Assembly: GCA_035048485.1 (NCBI GenBank)
Contig: CM068581.1
Span: 64,802,381 to 64,866,380 of the forward strand
DNA: 64,000 bases
Direction: 5' to 3'
DNA from: Pteria penguin
Taxonomy: Eukaryota > Mollusca > Bivalvia > Pterioida > Pteriidae
Below are positions 62,240 through 64,000 of the stretch, piece after piece. A program made the translations under genes and the position numbers. Below the pieces are notes generated by a model that saw only the letters and a list, made by a program, of their open reading frames with translations, did no database searches and had not been told where the DNA came from. Position 1 is the stretch's first letter; each line of letters begins with the position of its first letter.

Positions 62240-64000
62240 ACTTTTTAATCTGTTAACCGTAACAGCATTTTAAAATATTTCAGTCTCCTTGATAATTAAA
62301 TGTACAAGTGTATTACAATAAACGGTTCACGACAAATCCAACAACGTGCAAATGTTATCAATAGATCAGTGTTCCCGATAATCAGCAAAGAAGAAATCAC
62401 TATCTTCCAATTACCAAGAAACATGCTACTTCATTCAGAAATCGAGTCAAGGACCTCCTCAATATACTACAAAGTACAAAATCAAAACGATACAGATAAC
62501 ACGCAGACAGCTACATGTCTACCCCAATGAAATATCAACAAAAGCTAACAATGTATCCAGTTACCGTATCATACAAAGAAATTTACCCTAATAAAATATC
62601 CTAGTTGGGGGCAGGCTTGGTGTAGTGGTTAGGCGCTTGGCTAGACGATGCAGGCGATCTGGGTTCGATTCCCTGATTGCGCCACTATTTTTACGAGGTT
62701 TGTTACCTAGTTCGCAATATAACTGAAAAAGTTGTCGAAAGCGACGCAATACACCAACCAATCCTATTATAGACAGATTTCGTGCTTAAGTCTAGAAACG
62801 ATTTAAAAAAAATCAATGTATATAATGATTTTATTCATTTGCTTATCACTGAAGTCACACAATTGCTTTTTGTAAAAGATGATTAACTTTCACTGTTTTG
62901 CAGTTTAATGTTGAGGATGCAGTATGATAAAACCTGTTGGAACATTCCTGTGATTTGGGTTGCGCAACGCAGCACGGTACATTGGTGTATGACAACTGAC
63001 AAGGGGAAGGGCTGTATAAATCTTTTTACAAAATCCTTGATATATTGCAATATGGTTTTTTTCTTTCAGCTTTCAGTTGGTTATTATCTAACTTTGTTAT
63101 AATAATAATAATTAGTACTGTCTTTATTATCATTAATTATTATTATTTATTATTATGTAATTATAAGTTGCGAGTTGTATCTCTCCACTTTTTCGGACTC
63201 TGCTACACCACTGTGGTATCTATACATTTATACTAGATCTATACACCGAATACTGTTTCCGATATTACGACTTAAACTTACAGCAATACCCTTAACGATA
63301 CTGTAATACACTGAAAAGCCATGAAAAATAACATTTTCTTACAGTATATTCACAAAACGGCATGTATTACACTTAGTGCATTGCATAGCGAATCACAGTA
63401 AAATGAACAAGATGACATGTTAAAACGTTCGAGTGTTTAGGATTGCTTTACTAATAACCTTGGTTTTAGAAAGAGTTCTTGCCAAGATATCGTAGAGATA
63501 TACTATCGTATCAATAAGAAACAGCGGTTTGGTGTCATACCGTATCATTCGTATCCAACAATACACGAGATTGAACGCAGATTGACTATGTCCCAATACA
63601 AATACATACGTGTAACTATTACATCAACTCTACATCTATAATCACTCTAAACAAAACTGGTGAAGATAGTATGGCTAAATTACGATAAAAAATTACGATA
63701 AAAATGGTTTTGTTTAATCTTATAAAACAAAAGTGATCGAGGCCAAGCTGGTAGGAGGTAAACGGAAGAATATATCGCCGATATACCTCAAAACCCCAAG
63801 AGGTAATTGTTTTCAAGGTCACATACATACTGATGGCGTTCACAAAATACTTTAGTTATCTTCAGAGCTCTACTTCTTATGAAAAATATTATTATATTCA
63901 ATAGCTATTCAAATGTTCTGTAACAAAATAGATTGCCAATTCTTACCTGCCTAATCCTGCTAAGCGAGTTCGTCATTGGTGGATGACTCTTTGGAGGAAC
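17030..64000 (-). CDS. IRAG: IRAG1/IRAG2 (MRVI1/LRMP-Jaw1) family protein, multi-exon, 5' partial
   Basis: Thirteen exons (64000-63947, 49124-48889, 31621-31591, 29269-29129, 28058-27829, 26336-26284, 25388-25327, 22382-22314, 20919-20857, 19442-19297, 18768-18700, 17634-17506, 17231-17030) all have GT-AG borders and compatible phases. They sum to 1,485 nt: 494 codons plus stop. Order of parts: variable acidic/serine-rich N-terminal region; conserved coiled coil (LTDQEIE, LEKRLEIQERSRDIAEEN, HVENLRMAHEKEHTELEE); basic serine-rich linker with RRxS sites; a second short coiled coil; one transmembrane segment; a 21-residue tail ending DKPPV. In vertebrates, IRAG1 couples cGMP kinase I to the IP3 receptor, and IRAG2/Jaw1 is an ER/outer-nuclear-membrane protein with a KASH-like PPPV end. 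Family membership is strong. Whether it is one pre-duplication gene is inference. Confidence 0.92.
17506..17634 (-). CDS. IRAG: IRAG exon 12: second coiled-coil segment
   Basis: The acceptor is ggtaaaatgttttag and the donor GTGAT|gtatgtag, 129 nt, phase 2 at both ends. It encodes KLSSLREQQNSISEKLEEMQ and CEVEEN, a short, strongly helical, charged heptad-like stretch just before the membrane-proximal exon. This part is not strongly conserved to vertebrates by eye. Its placement and phase are what make it secure. Confidence 0.88.
17635..18699. other. Intron 11 of the IRAG-like gene
   Basis: AT-rich intron. Bases 18,000-18,200 contain a near inverted pair: a segment around ataagtgtcttattttgtgtt and its approximate reverse complement acacaaaataagacacttat near 18,179, separated by about 110 bp. 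Bases about 18,430-18,540 (tgatgtcataagcataacaa) resemble 45,650-45,670, suggesting another dispersed repeat. Confidence 0.45.
18700..18768 (-). CDS. IRAG: IRAG exon 11: short linker
   Basis: The acceptor is aaatttcttctcag and the donor AAGGG|gtaagaatg, 69 nt, phase 2 to phase 2. It encodes NGTSPPMVVKQNSSEEEAYQ plus a Lys, a polar serine/acidic linker. Being a whole number of codons with matching phases, it could be skipped without shifting the frame. Confidence 0.85.
19297..19442 (-). CDS. IRAG: IRAG exon 10: basic serine-rich linker with RRTS
   Basis: The acceptor is gttttttctctccag and the donor GAAAA|gtaagg, 146 nt, from phase 0 to phase 2. It encodes DPKSKFQQIVATTAIKNSIG followed by NSLRRTSLEK and a serine-rich end. 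LRRTSLEK is a good basophilic-kinase (PKA/PKG) consensus. This fits a family whose vertebrate member IRAG1 is a cGMP-kinase substrate, but use of this site is inference. Confidence 0.88.
19443..20856. other. Intron 9, containing a hairpin-ended dispersed element
   Basis: At 20,122-20,518 lies an element that starts aacaagct with the hairpin GTGTTT-gtg-AAACAC (20,130-20,144), then taatgctcccagtggc. It contains aaggtcaaaaggtcat-type strings in two tandem units and ends aatatgctcccaatct, then gggggcataaaaa. A second copy start is at 28,703. The remainder is AT-rich. Confidence 0.7.
20857..20919 (-). CDS. IRAG: IRAG exon 9: short acidic linker
   Basis: The acceptor is gcatgtttcattag and the donor GAGGAG|gtgagaca, 63 nt, 21 codons, phase 0 to 0. 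It encodes ETISDFGKFQGVLHESPESE plus a Glu, acidic and rich in Ser/Pro. It is skippable without a frameshift. It was identified by splice sites, clean phase and continuity rather than by similarity. Confidence 0.85.
20920..22313. other. Intron 8, with a fragment of the agaggccc family
   Basis: At 21,155-21,330 the sequence acaagaggattgagtgggcc, then ttatcattcacctgaatac, followed by aatttgtaggggaccataag and caaaatccttcaagtggttc, matches the 5' and middle parts of the elements at 9.75 and 31.9 kb, ending in a C-run. Another C-run is at about 21,830-21,844. No exon was found. Confidence 0.6.
22314..22382 (-). CDS. IRAG: IRAG exon 8: RRRVS phosphosite-like block
   Basis: The acceptor is ttttaatatttcag and the donor TCTTTA|gtaagtatc, 69 nt, phase 0 to 0. 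It encodes GPRRRVSEVMLPRGTTLSHS then ASL. It corresponds in position and character to the vertebrate family's short RRV(T/A)...LPR block between the coiled coil and the TM region. RRRVS fits an RRxS kinase consensus. Confidence 0.9.
22383..25326. other. Intron 7, with a tRNA-derived repeat
   Basis: Mostly AT-rich. The repeat at 23,370-23,610 is described separately. A plus-strand frame of 75 codons (23,849-24,076) and one of 70 codons (24,086-24,298) have no recognisable domain or splice support. No exon was found between 22,383 and 25,326. Confidence 0.45.
23370..23610 (-). mobile_element. tRNA-derived repeat with B box and poly-purine tail
   Basis: Minus-strand head near 23,540-23,605: ggtagcatgctcgccattgc followed by a perfect B-box-like GGGTTCGATTCCCGG. 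Then come cttcgtgggttttccccgg, tactccggtttcctcccaca and an AT-rich tail (about 23,345-23,400). The gggaggaaaccggagtaccc-type block is a dispersed invertebrate repeat that I have seen attached to tRNA-like heads. Its limits are approximate. Confidence 0.7.
25327..25388 (-). CDS. IRAG: IRAG exon 7: basic linker
   Basis: The acceptor is gttcttcacttttacag and the donor CCAAGG|gtatgtgt, 62 nt. It completes a Gly codon with the previous exon, then encodes EFGIKGRSHSVCQASALQPR, phase 0 at the end. The other two frames conflict with neighbouring phases, so this frame is the only one that keeps the whole gene open. Confidence 0.85.
26284..26336 (-). CDS. IRAG: IRAG exon 6: end of the main coiled coil
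   Basis: The acceptor is aattccattgtag and the donor GAAATAG|gtaggatt, 53 nt. It completes an Arg codon, then reads RMIQDSRPFGGSSSLEI plus one nucleotide of a Gly codon. After KEHTELEEAR this continues the family pattern in which the coiled coil runs into a short N-x-R/SF stretch. Length modulo 3 is exactly what the flanking exons require. Confidence 0.87.
26337..27828. other. Intron 5, with a hairpin-started dispersed element
   Basis: At 26,692-27,470 an element starts aaaaca followed by the hairpin CTGAC-aaa-GTCAG and gaaaggccctgcc, like the one at 43,922. It contains a perfect tgacctttgacct at 26,832-26,844. Two tandem tails follow (gacagacag... ataagacacctgccatat... agagtcctaaataa near 27,310-27,345 and a second near 27,420-27,465). 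No exon was found. Confidence 0.65.
27829..28058 (-). CDS. IRAG: IRAG exon 5: core coiled-coil block, most conserved part
   Basis: The acceptor is ttgttcattgtag and the donor GAAGCTAG|gtagtctc, 230 nt, from phase 0 to phase 2. It begins KLNHIMFDTQVREVLLKIQK, contains SGRAEVYGAVQQEKRMSRAI and ends with HVENLRMAHEKEHTELEEA. This matches the family hallmark (SRAEMLGA.HQE.R.SKAVE followed by HVENLK...KEH.EL) residue for residue at many positions. It is the strongest single piece of evidence for the family call. Confidence 0.96.
28059..29128. other. Intron 4, with dispersed-repeat material
   Basis: Bases about 28,085-28,730 hold aaagagcaacaccaacgtag, then catatgccccc, tandem units containing attattgatccataacca / aattattgaaggataatca and acttgacctaaatat, and the hairpin GTGTTT-gag-AAACAC at 28,710-28,724, which is the terminus also seen at 20,130. 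No exon was found. Confidence 0.6.
29129..29269 (-). CDS. IRAG: IRAG exon 4: start of the conserved coiled coil
   Basis: The acceptor is ttctatcttgtag and the donor TGGGAA|gtaagttg, 141 nt, 47 codons, phase 0 to 0. It encodes NKFTNLALAFKTDKITLEKR followed by LEIQERSRDIAEENVAKEI. It matches the vertebrate pattern KF..LSLAFK.D..TLE.R...EERSRDLAEEN..KE almost continuously. It is diagnostic for the family. Confidence 0.96.
29270..31590. other. Intron 3
   Basis: A repeat-like start at about 29,922 (acaaaaggcccatgtgccat) is a diverged hairpin terminus. A plus-strand open frame at 30,436-30,819 is listed separately. The rest is AT-rich without recognisable exons. Confidence 0.45.
30436..30819 (+). 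other. Unrecognised 127-codon open frame, antisense inside an intron
   Basis: The frame runs ATG to TGA. Its start overlaps an acceptor-like tattctag, so it might be an exon. It contains KLGCFRYNQGQFMPWASGFE and INDATFTFKIIHINVPLAFN with an NNSS sequon. No domain is recognised, there is no signal peptide, and codon composition is AT-driven. It is the longest non-repeat frame on this strand within the IRAG introns, but chance remains the leading explanation. Confidence 0.2.
31591..31621 (-). CDS. IRAG: IRAG exon 3: 31-nt microexon
   Basis: The acceptor is ttatttctcctttcag and the donor GAG|gtaatatag, 31 nt, from phase 2 to phase 0. It completes a Ser codon and encodes TDQLTDQEIE, which joined to NKF reproduces the family string LT-x-x-E-[IV]-E-x-KF. 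Both upstream partners (48,889 and 46,453) end with AG in phase 2, so the exon fits either. Confidence 0.9.
31635..31682. repeat. (AAT)n microsatellite
   Basis: About 16 perfect aat units lie within 15 nt of the acceptor side of the microexon on the minus strand (ATT repeats upstream of the pyrimidine tract). Length changes here could affect recognition of the 31-nt exon; that is inference. Confidence 0.95.
31900..34494 (+). mobile_element. Hairpin-ended non-autonomous element, third copy
   Basis: It starts with the hairpin AGGCCC-aagt-GGGCCT and tatatcgctcacctgag, and ends GAGCC-ttt-GGCTC, then aggtgag and CTAA at 34,491-34,494, as at 9.75 and 11.97 kb. Here the interior has extra modules: the block gtggcgccacctgt ... 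gttgaaaatgtgaaa ... poly-C ... ttggaagtctta recurs about five times with growing divergence toward the 3' end. It lies in the long second intron. No transposase is encoded; the frames inside are modular repeats. Confidence 0.85.
34495..34609. mobile_element. 115-bp foldback MITE with 30-bp inverted repeats
   Basis: The left arm, 34,495-34,524, begins aaacactcgatgttcacaaa. The right arm, 34,580-34,609, is its reverse complement with three differences (tggcagaaaatttgtggtca, then tcgagtgttt). The loop is about 55 bp and AT-rich. It abuts the CTAA end of the preceding element exactly, so one may have inserted at the edge of the other. Confidence 0.85.
34846..35510 (+). mobile_element. Element of the 'agagct-GTCC..GGAC' family
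   Basis: It starts aactagaactctcctaacaa, then gacaaataacccccc and ccgcggcaacaaat. It ends cagacagacggacaaggtaa, then ttccaatatacccccaaact. Inside are four tandem units with aaggaatacacatgtgta, gaaggccccatctcttt, gttatggctaaggttaaag and gtcaaggtcaa strings. It belongs to the same family as 6,746 and 55,455 but with different internal units. Confidence 0.75.
35511..37598. other. Intronic sequence with one tRNA-like relic
   Basis: No exon. Bases 36,196-36,270 look tRNA-like: gataagacggcgtagctagt, a B-box ggttcgaatcg and closing gtgttatc, which pairs with the opening gataagac except for a mismatch. This is most likely a decayed tRNA-derived repeat. At 36,270-36,445 ttaaccactggtaagctta...accagtggttaa forms an imperfect inverted repeat. 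Confidence 0.4.
37599..37793. repeat. Direct duplication of about 95 bp
   Basis: ttttcttaaatgccaaaaca ... aaaacggacaaacaggtaaa ... ctttaaaccgg at about 37,599-37,686 recurs at about 37,697-37,793 with a 9-nt insertion and a few substitutions. The second copy is followed at about 37,828-37,860 by aacctggaatcgaacttgga, a reverse B-box-like string. Confidence 0.85.
37794..39169. other. AT-rich intronic sequence
   Basis: No exon or recognisable element beyond the B-box-like string at about 37,828-37,860. Only short chance frames are present. Confidence 0.4.
39182..39353 (+). mobile_element. tRNA-derived SINE (family 2) with 12-bp target-site duplication
   Basis: The head ggcgtggtgtagtggttaag is A-box-like and gggttcgattc is B-box-like. 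A body follows (gcgccactatatttaagagg, gcttccatgtcgcgatataa), with the tail gttgaaagcgacgtaaaaca, then ccaa. It is flanked by accgatttatct at 39,170-39,181 and 39,354-39,365. The layout resembles the MetaSINE type of bivalves; that name is from memory and not verified. Confidence 0.9.
39366..40148. other. Intronic sequence leading into the satellite
   Basis: No exon. From about 39,880 the text becomes loosely periodic (gacttacaaacaatatga, atgacttacaagcaacatg, caaatgactttgag), which looks like highly decayed units of the array that follows. Confidence 0.45.
40149..40907. repeat. 44-bp satellite array, about 17 units
   Basis: The core unit is gtgacataggacacatcgat, then acgtgataaataacatatcc, then ataa, with starts 44 bp apart (40,351; 40,395; 40,439). 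Several units are shortened by internal loss of ataaataac-type sequence to about 30 bp (for example near 40,288, 40,595 and 40,855). Since 44 is not a multiple of 3, the open minus-strand frames of up to 173 codons pass through all three readings in turn. This marks it as a stop-poor satellite rather than a gene. Degenerate units continue to about 41,170. Confidence 0.93.
40908..41230. repeat. Degenerate flank of the 44-bp satellite
   Basis: Loose repeats of gacaaagaacacaact, aggacacatttataagtgat and aaatgacacata continue the satellite vocabulary with much divergence. Similar words recur at 41,860-42,020 and 42,300-42,420. This suggests an older array interrupted by the element at 41.2-41.85 kb. 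Confidence 0.6.
41231..41850 (+). mobile_element. Dispersed element with caaggtcacaaggtcaaaa units
   Basis: The left end aagacaacataactcgccgg, then cggag, carries a GCCGGC-centred palindrome and matches the reverse complement of 99-140. About four tandem units follow with aaggtcacaaggtaaaaagt, catggtatcaaatgaaa and cctatgtgtgaagtatcaaa. The right end reads cgatgacgcggacgcttacg, then cgaggagatataactgtacc. No coding capacity. Confidence 0.7.
41851..42726. other. Intronic sequence with satellite relics
   Basis: Degenerate tgacacatatatacgtgaca-type words occur at 41,860-42,020 and again around 42,300-42,420. Bases 42,050-42,220 resemble another tgaccttt... / gacggacagag... repeat. No exon was found. 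Confidence 0.4.
42727..43010 (+). mobile_element. Old SINE family 1 copy, plus orientation
   Basis: The head ggagtggcttggagg...ggtcctggatttgactcca has a decayed B box. The body has ttcggataagacagtaaaat, aaaagatccctcactgggtc and gtcgtcactgtatccgtgaa, and the tail gacgtaaaacaataaccaat. It aligns along its length with the copies at 14,832, 51,203 and 60,666. Long minus-strand frames across it are SINE-borne. Confidence 0.8.
43011..43633. other. AT-rich intronic sequence
   Basis: No exon or recognisable repeat. A 68-codon plus-strand frame at 43,422-43,628 has no recognisable domain. Confidence 0.35.
43639..43771. repeat. Foldback (inverted repeat) element
   Basis: The inner arms atgaatggatcggccgtcaa (about 43,657-43,683) and aaaatcttgccggccgatcc (about 43,693-43,723) are reverse complements with a few mismatches around a loop of about 10 nt. 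The outer arms cgttttgattatatat (43,639-43,654) and atataatcaaaac (43,757-43,769) also pair. The result is a long hairpin with an asymmetric bulge on the right arm. Confidence 0.8.
43922..44890 (+). mobile_element. Hairpin-started dispersed element
   Basis: It starts gaaaa with the hairpin CTGAC-aaa-GTCAG, then aagggcccgaagg. Tandem units follow: first aaaggtttgtcataaggaac / cttgtcgtaaggaacata with tgccaaatatgaaa, then units with catgg(c/t)ggccattttgaata and ggccagtttcaggtcatacc. The same start occurs at 26,695. No protein is recognised; the 76-codon plus frame at 44,645 lies in this repeat. Confidence 0.6.
44891..46452. other. Intronic sequence with one element 3' end
   Basis: Bases 45,640-46,195 end in ggttgactcaaatgagcaac, then ttcgggtcaggtgagCTAA (about 46,157-46,194), the same aggtgagCTAA end as at 11,802, 13,824 and 34,494 with a decayed hairpin. 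The rest is AT-rich without exon evidence. Confidence 0.5.
46453..46598 (-). CDS. IRAG: IRAG alternative first coding exon
   Basis: ATG at 46,598-46,596 has an in-frame TGA seven codons upstream and no AG acceptor between, so this is a start and not an internal exon. It encodes MGSLEERYWQYLRSAVSDRT, then MRDLPMEEFRKLCEEIYQEL and NLDVDEE, ending AG|gtaaacac in phase 2. That is exactly the phase needed by the 31-nt microexon, which gives Ser at the junction. The short isoform would have 446 residues (1,341 nt with stop) and keeps the whole coiled coil, linker and TM anchor while replacing the N-terminal region. Composition is less AT-rich than the surroundings. Confidence 0.82.
46599..48888. 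other. Presumed alternative promoter region and intron
   Basis: Bases 46,870-47,030 hold a GACA/GATA/GGTA simple-repeat field. Bases 47,446-47,640 carry the 5' end of the agagct-GTCC..GGAC family (agagctgtccttaagggaca, then aataccccacggcaacaaag). Nothing else is recognised. The region just above 46,598 should contain the transcription start of the short isoform. Confidence 0.45.
46870..47030. repeat. Imperfect GACA/GATA tetranucleotide field
   Basis: acagacagaaagacaaacat, gacagatagataaacaaaca, gataggtagataggtaggta and gcagacagacatagacagat follow one another. This generates spurious YLS/CLS-rich frames on the minus strand. Confidence 0.9.
48889..49124 (-). CDS. IRAG: IRAG exon 2: acidic/serine N-terminal region
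   Basis: The acceptor is attggtttgtttacag and the donor GTCAG|gtgagtgg, 236 nt, from phase 0 to phase 2. It begins DNIVKRREQMKFMRMPDLTE, then has SLPRRSPTPTACQ, a Ser/Glu-rich run (SSGEEEED) and LPSIPDSFLQKLGLSANQVD. It is GC-richer than the flanks and has a strong donor. It joins the microexon via a Ser codon. The SIPDSFLQKLGL part could be a short helical docking motif; that is speculation. Confidence 0.88.
49718..49771 (-). CDS. IRAG: Candidate alternative first exon of IRAG
   Basis: ATG at 49,771-49,769 opens MDEMQRFTESMMVIPNDR and meets a strong donor AGG|gtgagttt in phase 0, as needed to join DNIVKRREQ of exon 2 about 590 bp away. An in-frame TAA lies nine codons upstream. There is no similarity support. 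A one-in-three phase match and a good donor could occur by chance. Confidence 0.4.
49803..50600 (+). mobile_element. Element of the 'GTCC..GGAC' hairpin family (diverged)
   Basis: It starts aactgtcctagtgggacaaa with a TGTCC-tagt-GGGACA-type hairpin, then cacaccctatccc. Tandem units follow with gacctcgacttttgacatcc, taatcaataggacatatcct and gtgaccttaatctttgacct. The end is indistinct near 50,600. Confidence 0.65.
51203..51470 (-). mobile_element. SINE family 1 with 13-bp target-site duplication
   Basis: The head at right is aagccggcgtggcctagtgg, then tatcgcgtcgga, with B box ggggttcgagtcccgc. The middle is cattaaagatccctcactgc and the tail at left is (aatc)n. It is flanked by tattttacaacga at 51,190-51,202 and 51,471-51,483. 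It is close in sequence to the copies at 14,832 and 60,666. Confidence 0.92.
51508..51546 (-). CDS. IRAG: Weak candidate alternative first exon of IRAG
   Basis: ATG at 51,546-51,544 reads MRVRDCCPIPEIS to a donor TTTCG|gtaaggac in phase 0, compatible with exon 2. An in-frame TAG is four codons upstream. Bases 51,550-51,650 above it are locally CpG-rich (tttcggcgcgtcttatttcg), which could be a promoter. It lies next to a SINE. Evidence is thin. Confidence 0.25.
51551..54825. other. AT-rich intronic stretch
   Basis: No exon or recognisable repeat with clear limits. Bases 52,780-52,880 carry a weak SINE family 2-like tail (actatatttaagaggtaaca, then catatcgcaaattgactga). An A-run lies at about 53,465-53,476. 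Confidence 0.35.
54826..54952 (-). mobile_element. SINE family 1 head fragment
   Basis: On the minus strand gagccggcgtagctcaatgg, then gtaggatgct, has a tRNA-like A box. A B-box-like ccgagttcgagtcc and ttcgtttggacgagacagta follow. The body beyond is missing, so this is a truncated copy or a related family sharing the head. Confidence 0.75.
54953..55454. other. AT-rich intronic stretch
   Basis: Nothing recognisable beyond short chance frames. Confidence 0.35.
55455..56535 (+). mobile_element. Full-length element of the 'agagct-hairpin' family
   Basis: It starts aactagagctatcctaacgg, then gacaaataccccctctccgc. It ends cggacggggtgattcctata, then ttacccccc...aaacgaatataaaaa. Inside are about four units with catgacacatccttccatg-type strings, aaggtttgataaacctaggt, gctatggttcaaaagttatg and aaggtcaaaggtcaaagtcg. 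It has a perfect AGGTCAAAGGTCA at 56,184-56,196. A G-run at about 55,910 and a C-run at about 56,504 are present. Confidence 0.8.
56536..57900. other. AT-rich intronic stretch with one possible exon
   Basis: Apart from the candidate first exon ending at 56,900, nothing is recognised. Bases 56,900-56,960 are locally GC/CpG-rich compared with their surroundings. Confidence 0.35.
56900..56911 (-). CDS. IRAG: Weak candidate first coding exon of IRAG (MKSE)
   Basis: On the minus strand ggtATGAAGTCGGAG meets a strong donor gtgagtgg in phase 0, giving MKSE followed by DNIVKRREQ if joined to exon 2. An open frame continues upstream for about 24 codons to a TGA, so a longer internal exon starting after ttcgcaag (acceptor near 56,981) is also possible. 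There is no similarity support. Confidence 0.3.
57901..58183 (+). mobile_element. Short hairpin-CTAA element with AT microsatellite
   Basis: An A-run and (aat)n tract (57,930-57,975) are followed by aatgtaccaaatatcaaata, agtgacagacggacggactg and then the hairpin GTCCCcttcGGCGaaattCGCCggtaaGGGAC (58,149-58,180, stem with a bulge), running directly into CTAA at 58,180-58,183. The 3' architecture is the same as in the agaggccc family but the sequence is different. Confidence 0.75.
58184..60652. other. AT-rich intronic stretch
   Basis: A plus-strand frame of 134 codons (58,653-59,057) has no recognisable domain. A SINE fragment is listed at 59,310-59,450. No other element or exon is supported. 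Confidence 0.4.
59310..59450 (+). mobile_element. SINE family 2, 5'-truncated
   Basis: gacgatccgggttcgattct with B box, then ccgattgcgccattatgttt, aagaggttggttacctcctg, cttccatgtcgcaatac and tail ttgttgaaaacgac. The A-box region is degraded. Confidence 0.85.
60666..60946 (-). mobile_element. SINE family 1 with 13-bp target-site duplication
   Basis: Same structure as at 51,203: head with B box at right, (gatt)n tail at left. It is flanked by atgaaggaaatga at 60,653-60,665 and 60,947-60,959. The high similarity to the 51,203 copy and the perfect duplication indicate recent activity. Confidence 0.92.
61095..61440 (+). repeat. Two tandem units of a tgacctttg-type repeat
   Basis: attgagtgacctttgttcat, then aaggttttaacctaaataac and tttggtgaagtatgacca-type strings occur twice, about 150 bp apart, ending ctcggacggacagacacacg, then cctcccaaaattttccgtgg and a G-run. 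No coding sequence. Confidence 0.75.
61560..61762 (-). mobile_element. Old SINE family 1 fragment
   Basis: caggtatatggtgacagcaa, accgaagcagtgagggatcg and actgtctcatctgaaagacg match the body of the family 1 SINEs. The tRNA-like head is degraded. Confidence 0.85.
61763..62606. other. AT-rich stretch with a long AT microsatellite
   Basis: A perfect (AT)n tract of over 60 nt runs from about 62,173 to 62,234. A 76-codon plus frame after it (62,300-62,530) is unrecognised. Nothing else. Confidence 0.6.
62607..62762 (+). mobile_element. SINE family 2 copy
   Basis: gggcaggcttggtgtagtgg, then ttaggcgcttgg with an A box; tctgggttcgattccctgat with a B box; body gcgccactatttttacgagg; tail gttgtcgaaagcgacgcaat, then acaccaacc. 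No clear target-site duplication is visible. Confidence 0.88.
62763..63946. other. AT-rich intronic stretch next to the last visible exon
   Basis: A (taa/tta)n-rich patch lies at about 63,098-63,160. No exon or recognisable repeat apart from that. Confidence 0.4.
63947..64000 (-). CDS. IRAG: IRAG exon 1 of this window (truncated by the edge)
   Basis: On the minus strand 18 codons reading VPPKSHPPMTNSLSRIRQ lead to a donor CAG|gtaagaat in phase 0, which joins DNIVKRREQ of exon 2. The frame is open through the window edge. It may be an internal exon or contain a start (Met at 63,976). Proline- and serine-rich N-terminal sequence is plausible for this family, but there is no residue-level similarity to confirm it. 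Confidence 0.6.

Overview
This is a 64 kb piece of an intron-rich, AT-rich animal nuclear genome, most likely a marine bivalve or another mollusc. Four things point that way: short exons with GT-AG boundaries separated by kilobase introns; dispersed arrays of the GACCTTGACCTTTGACC type and 'caagaggcccaagtgggcc' elements, which I associate with bivalve genomes; tRNA-derived SINEs with intact target-site duplications; and a Penelope-like reverse transcriptase relic. The species assignment is inference. There is no sign of prokaryotic gene organisation.

The main gene lies on the minus strand from 17,030 to beyond the right edge. I reconstructed it exon by exon from splice sites and reading phase. 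Thirteen coding exons join into one open frame of 1,485 nt (494 codons plus stop, 5' end outside the window). It is a homologue of the vertebrate IRAG1/IRAG2 family (MRVI1 and LRMP/Jaw1): an ER or outer-nuclear-membrane coiled-coil protein with a C-terminal transmembrane anchor, linked to the IP3 receptor and cGMP kinase. The diagnostic blocks are the microexon plus following exon (LTDQEIE-NKF...LALAFK...LEKR...ERSRDIAEEN), the coiled-coil block GRAEVYGAVQQEKR...HVENL...KEHTELEEA, RRxS sites, and a tail-anchored end finishing in PPV. A well supported alternative first exon lies at 46,453-46,598. Other short ATG-to-donor segments (49.7, 51.5, 56.9 kb) could be further alternative starts.

Two other coding exons are supported on the plus strand. 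One is a terminal C-type-lectin exon (4,117-4,328) that has lost the sugar-binding motifs. The other is an unrecognised C-terminal exon (14,628-14,800) of a gene converging on IRAG tail to tail. At the left edge, 2.1-2.44 kb holds a dead Penelope-like RT fragment on the minus strand.

Everything else is intronic or intergenic and repeat-dominated: a 21-bp minisatellite (597-918); several families of non-autonomous elements with terminal hairpins (6.3-14.3, 20.1-20.5, 26.7-28.7, 31.9-35.5, 43.9-46.2, 49.8-50.6, 55.4-56.5, 57.9-58.2 and 61.1-61.4 kb), including a 2.2 kb tandem duplication at 9.59-13.83 kb; a 44-bp satellite (40.15-40.91 kb); two tRNA-SINE families; two foldback elements; and several microsatellites.
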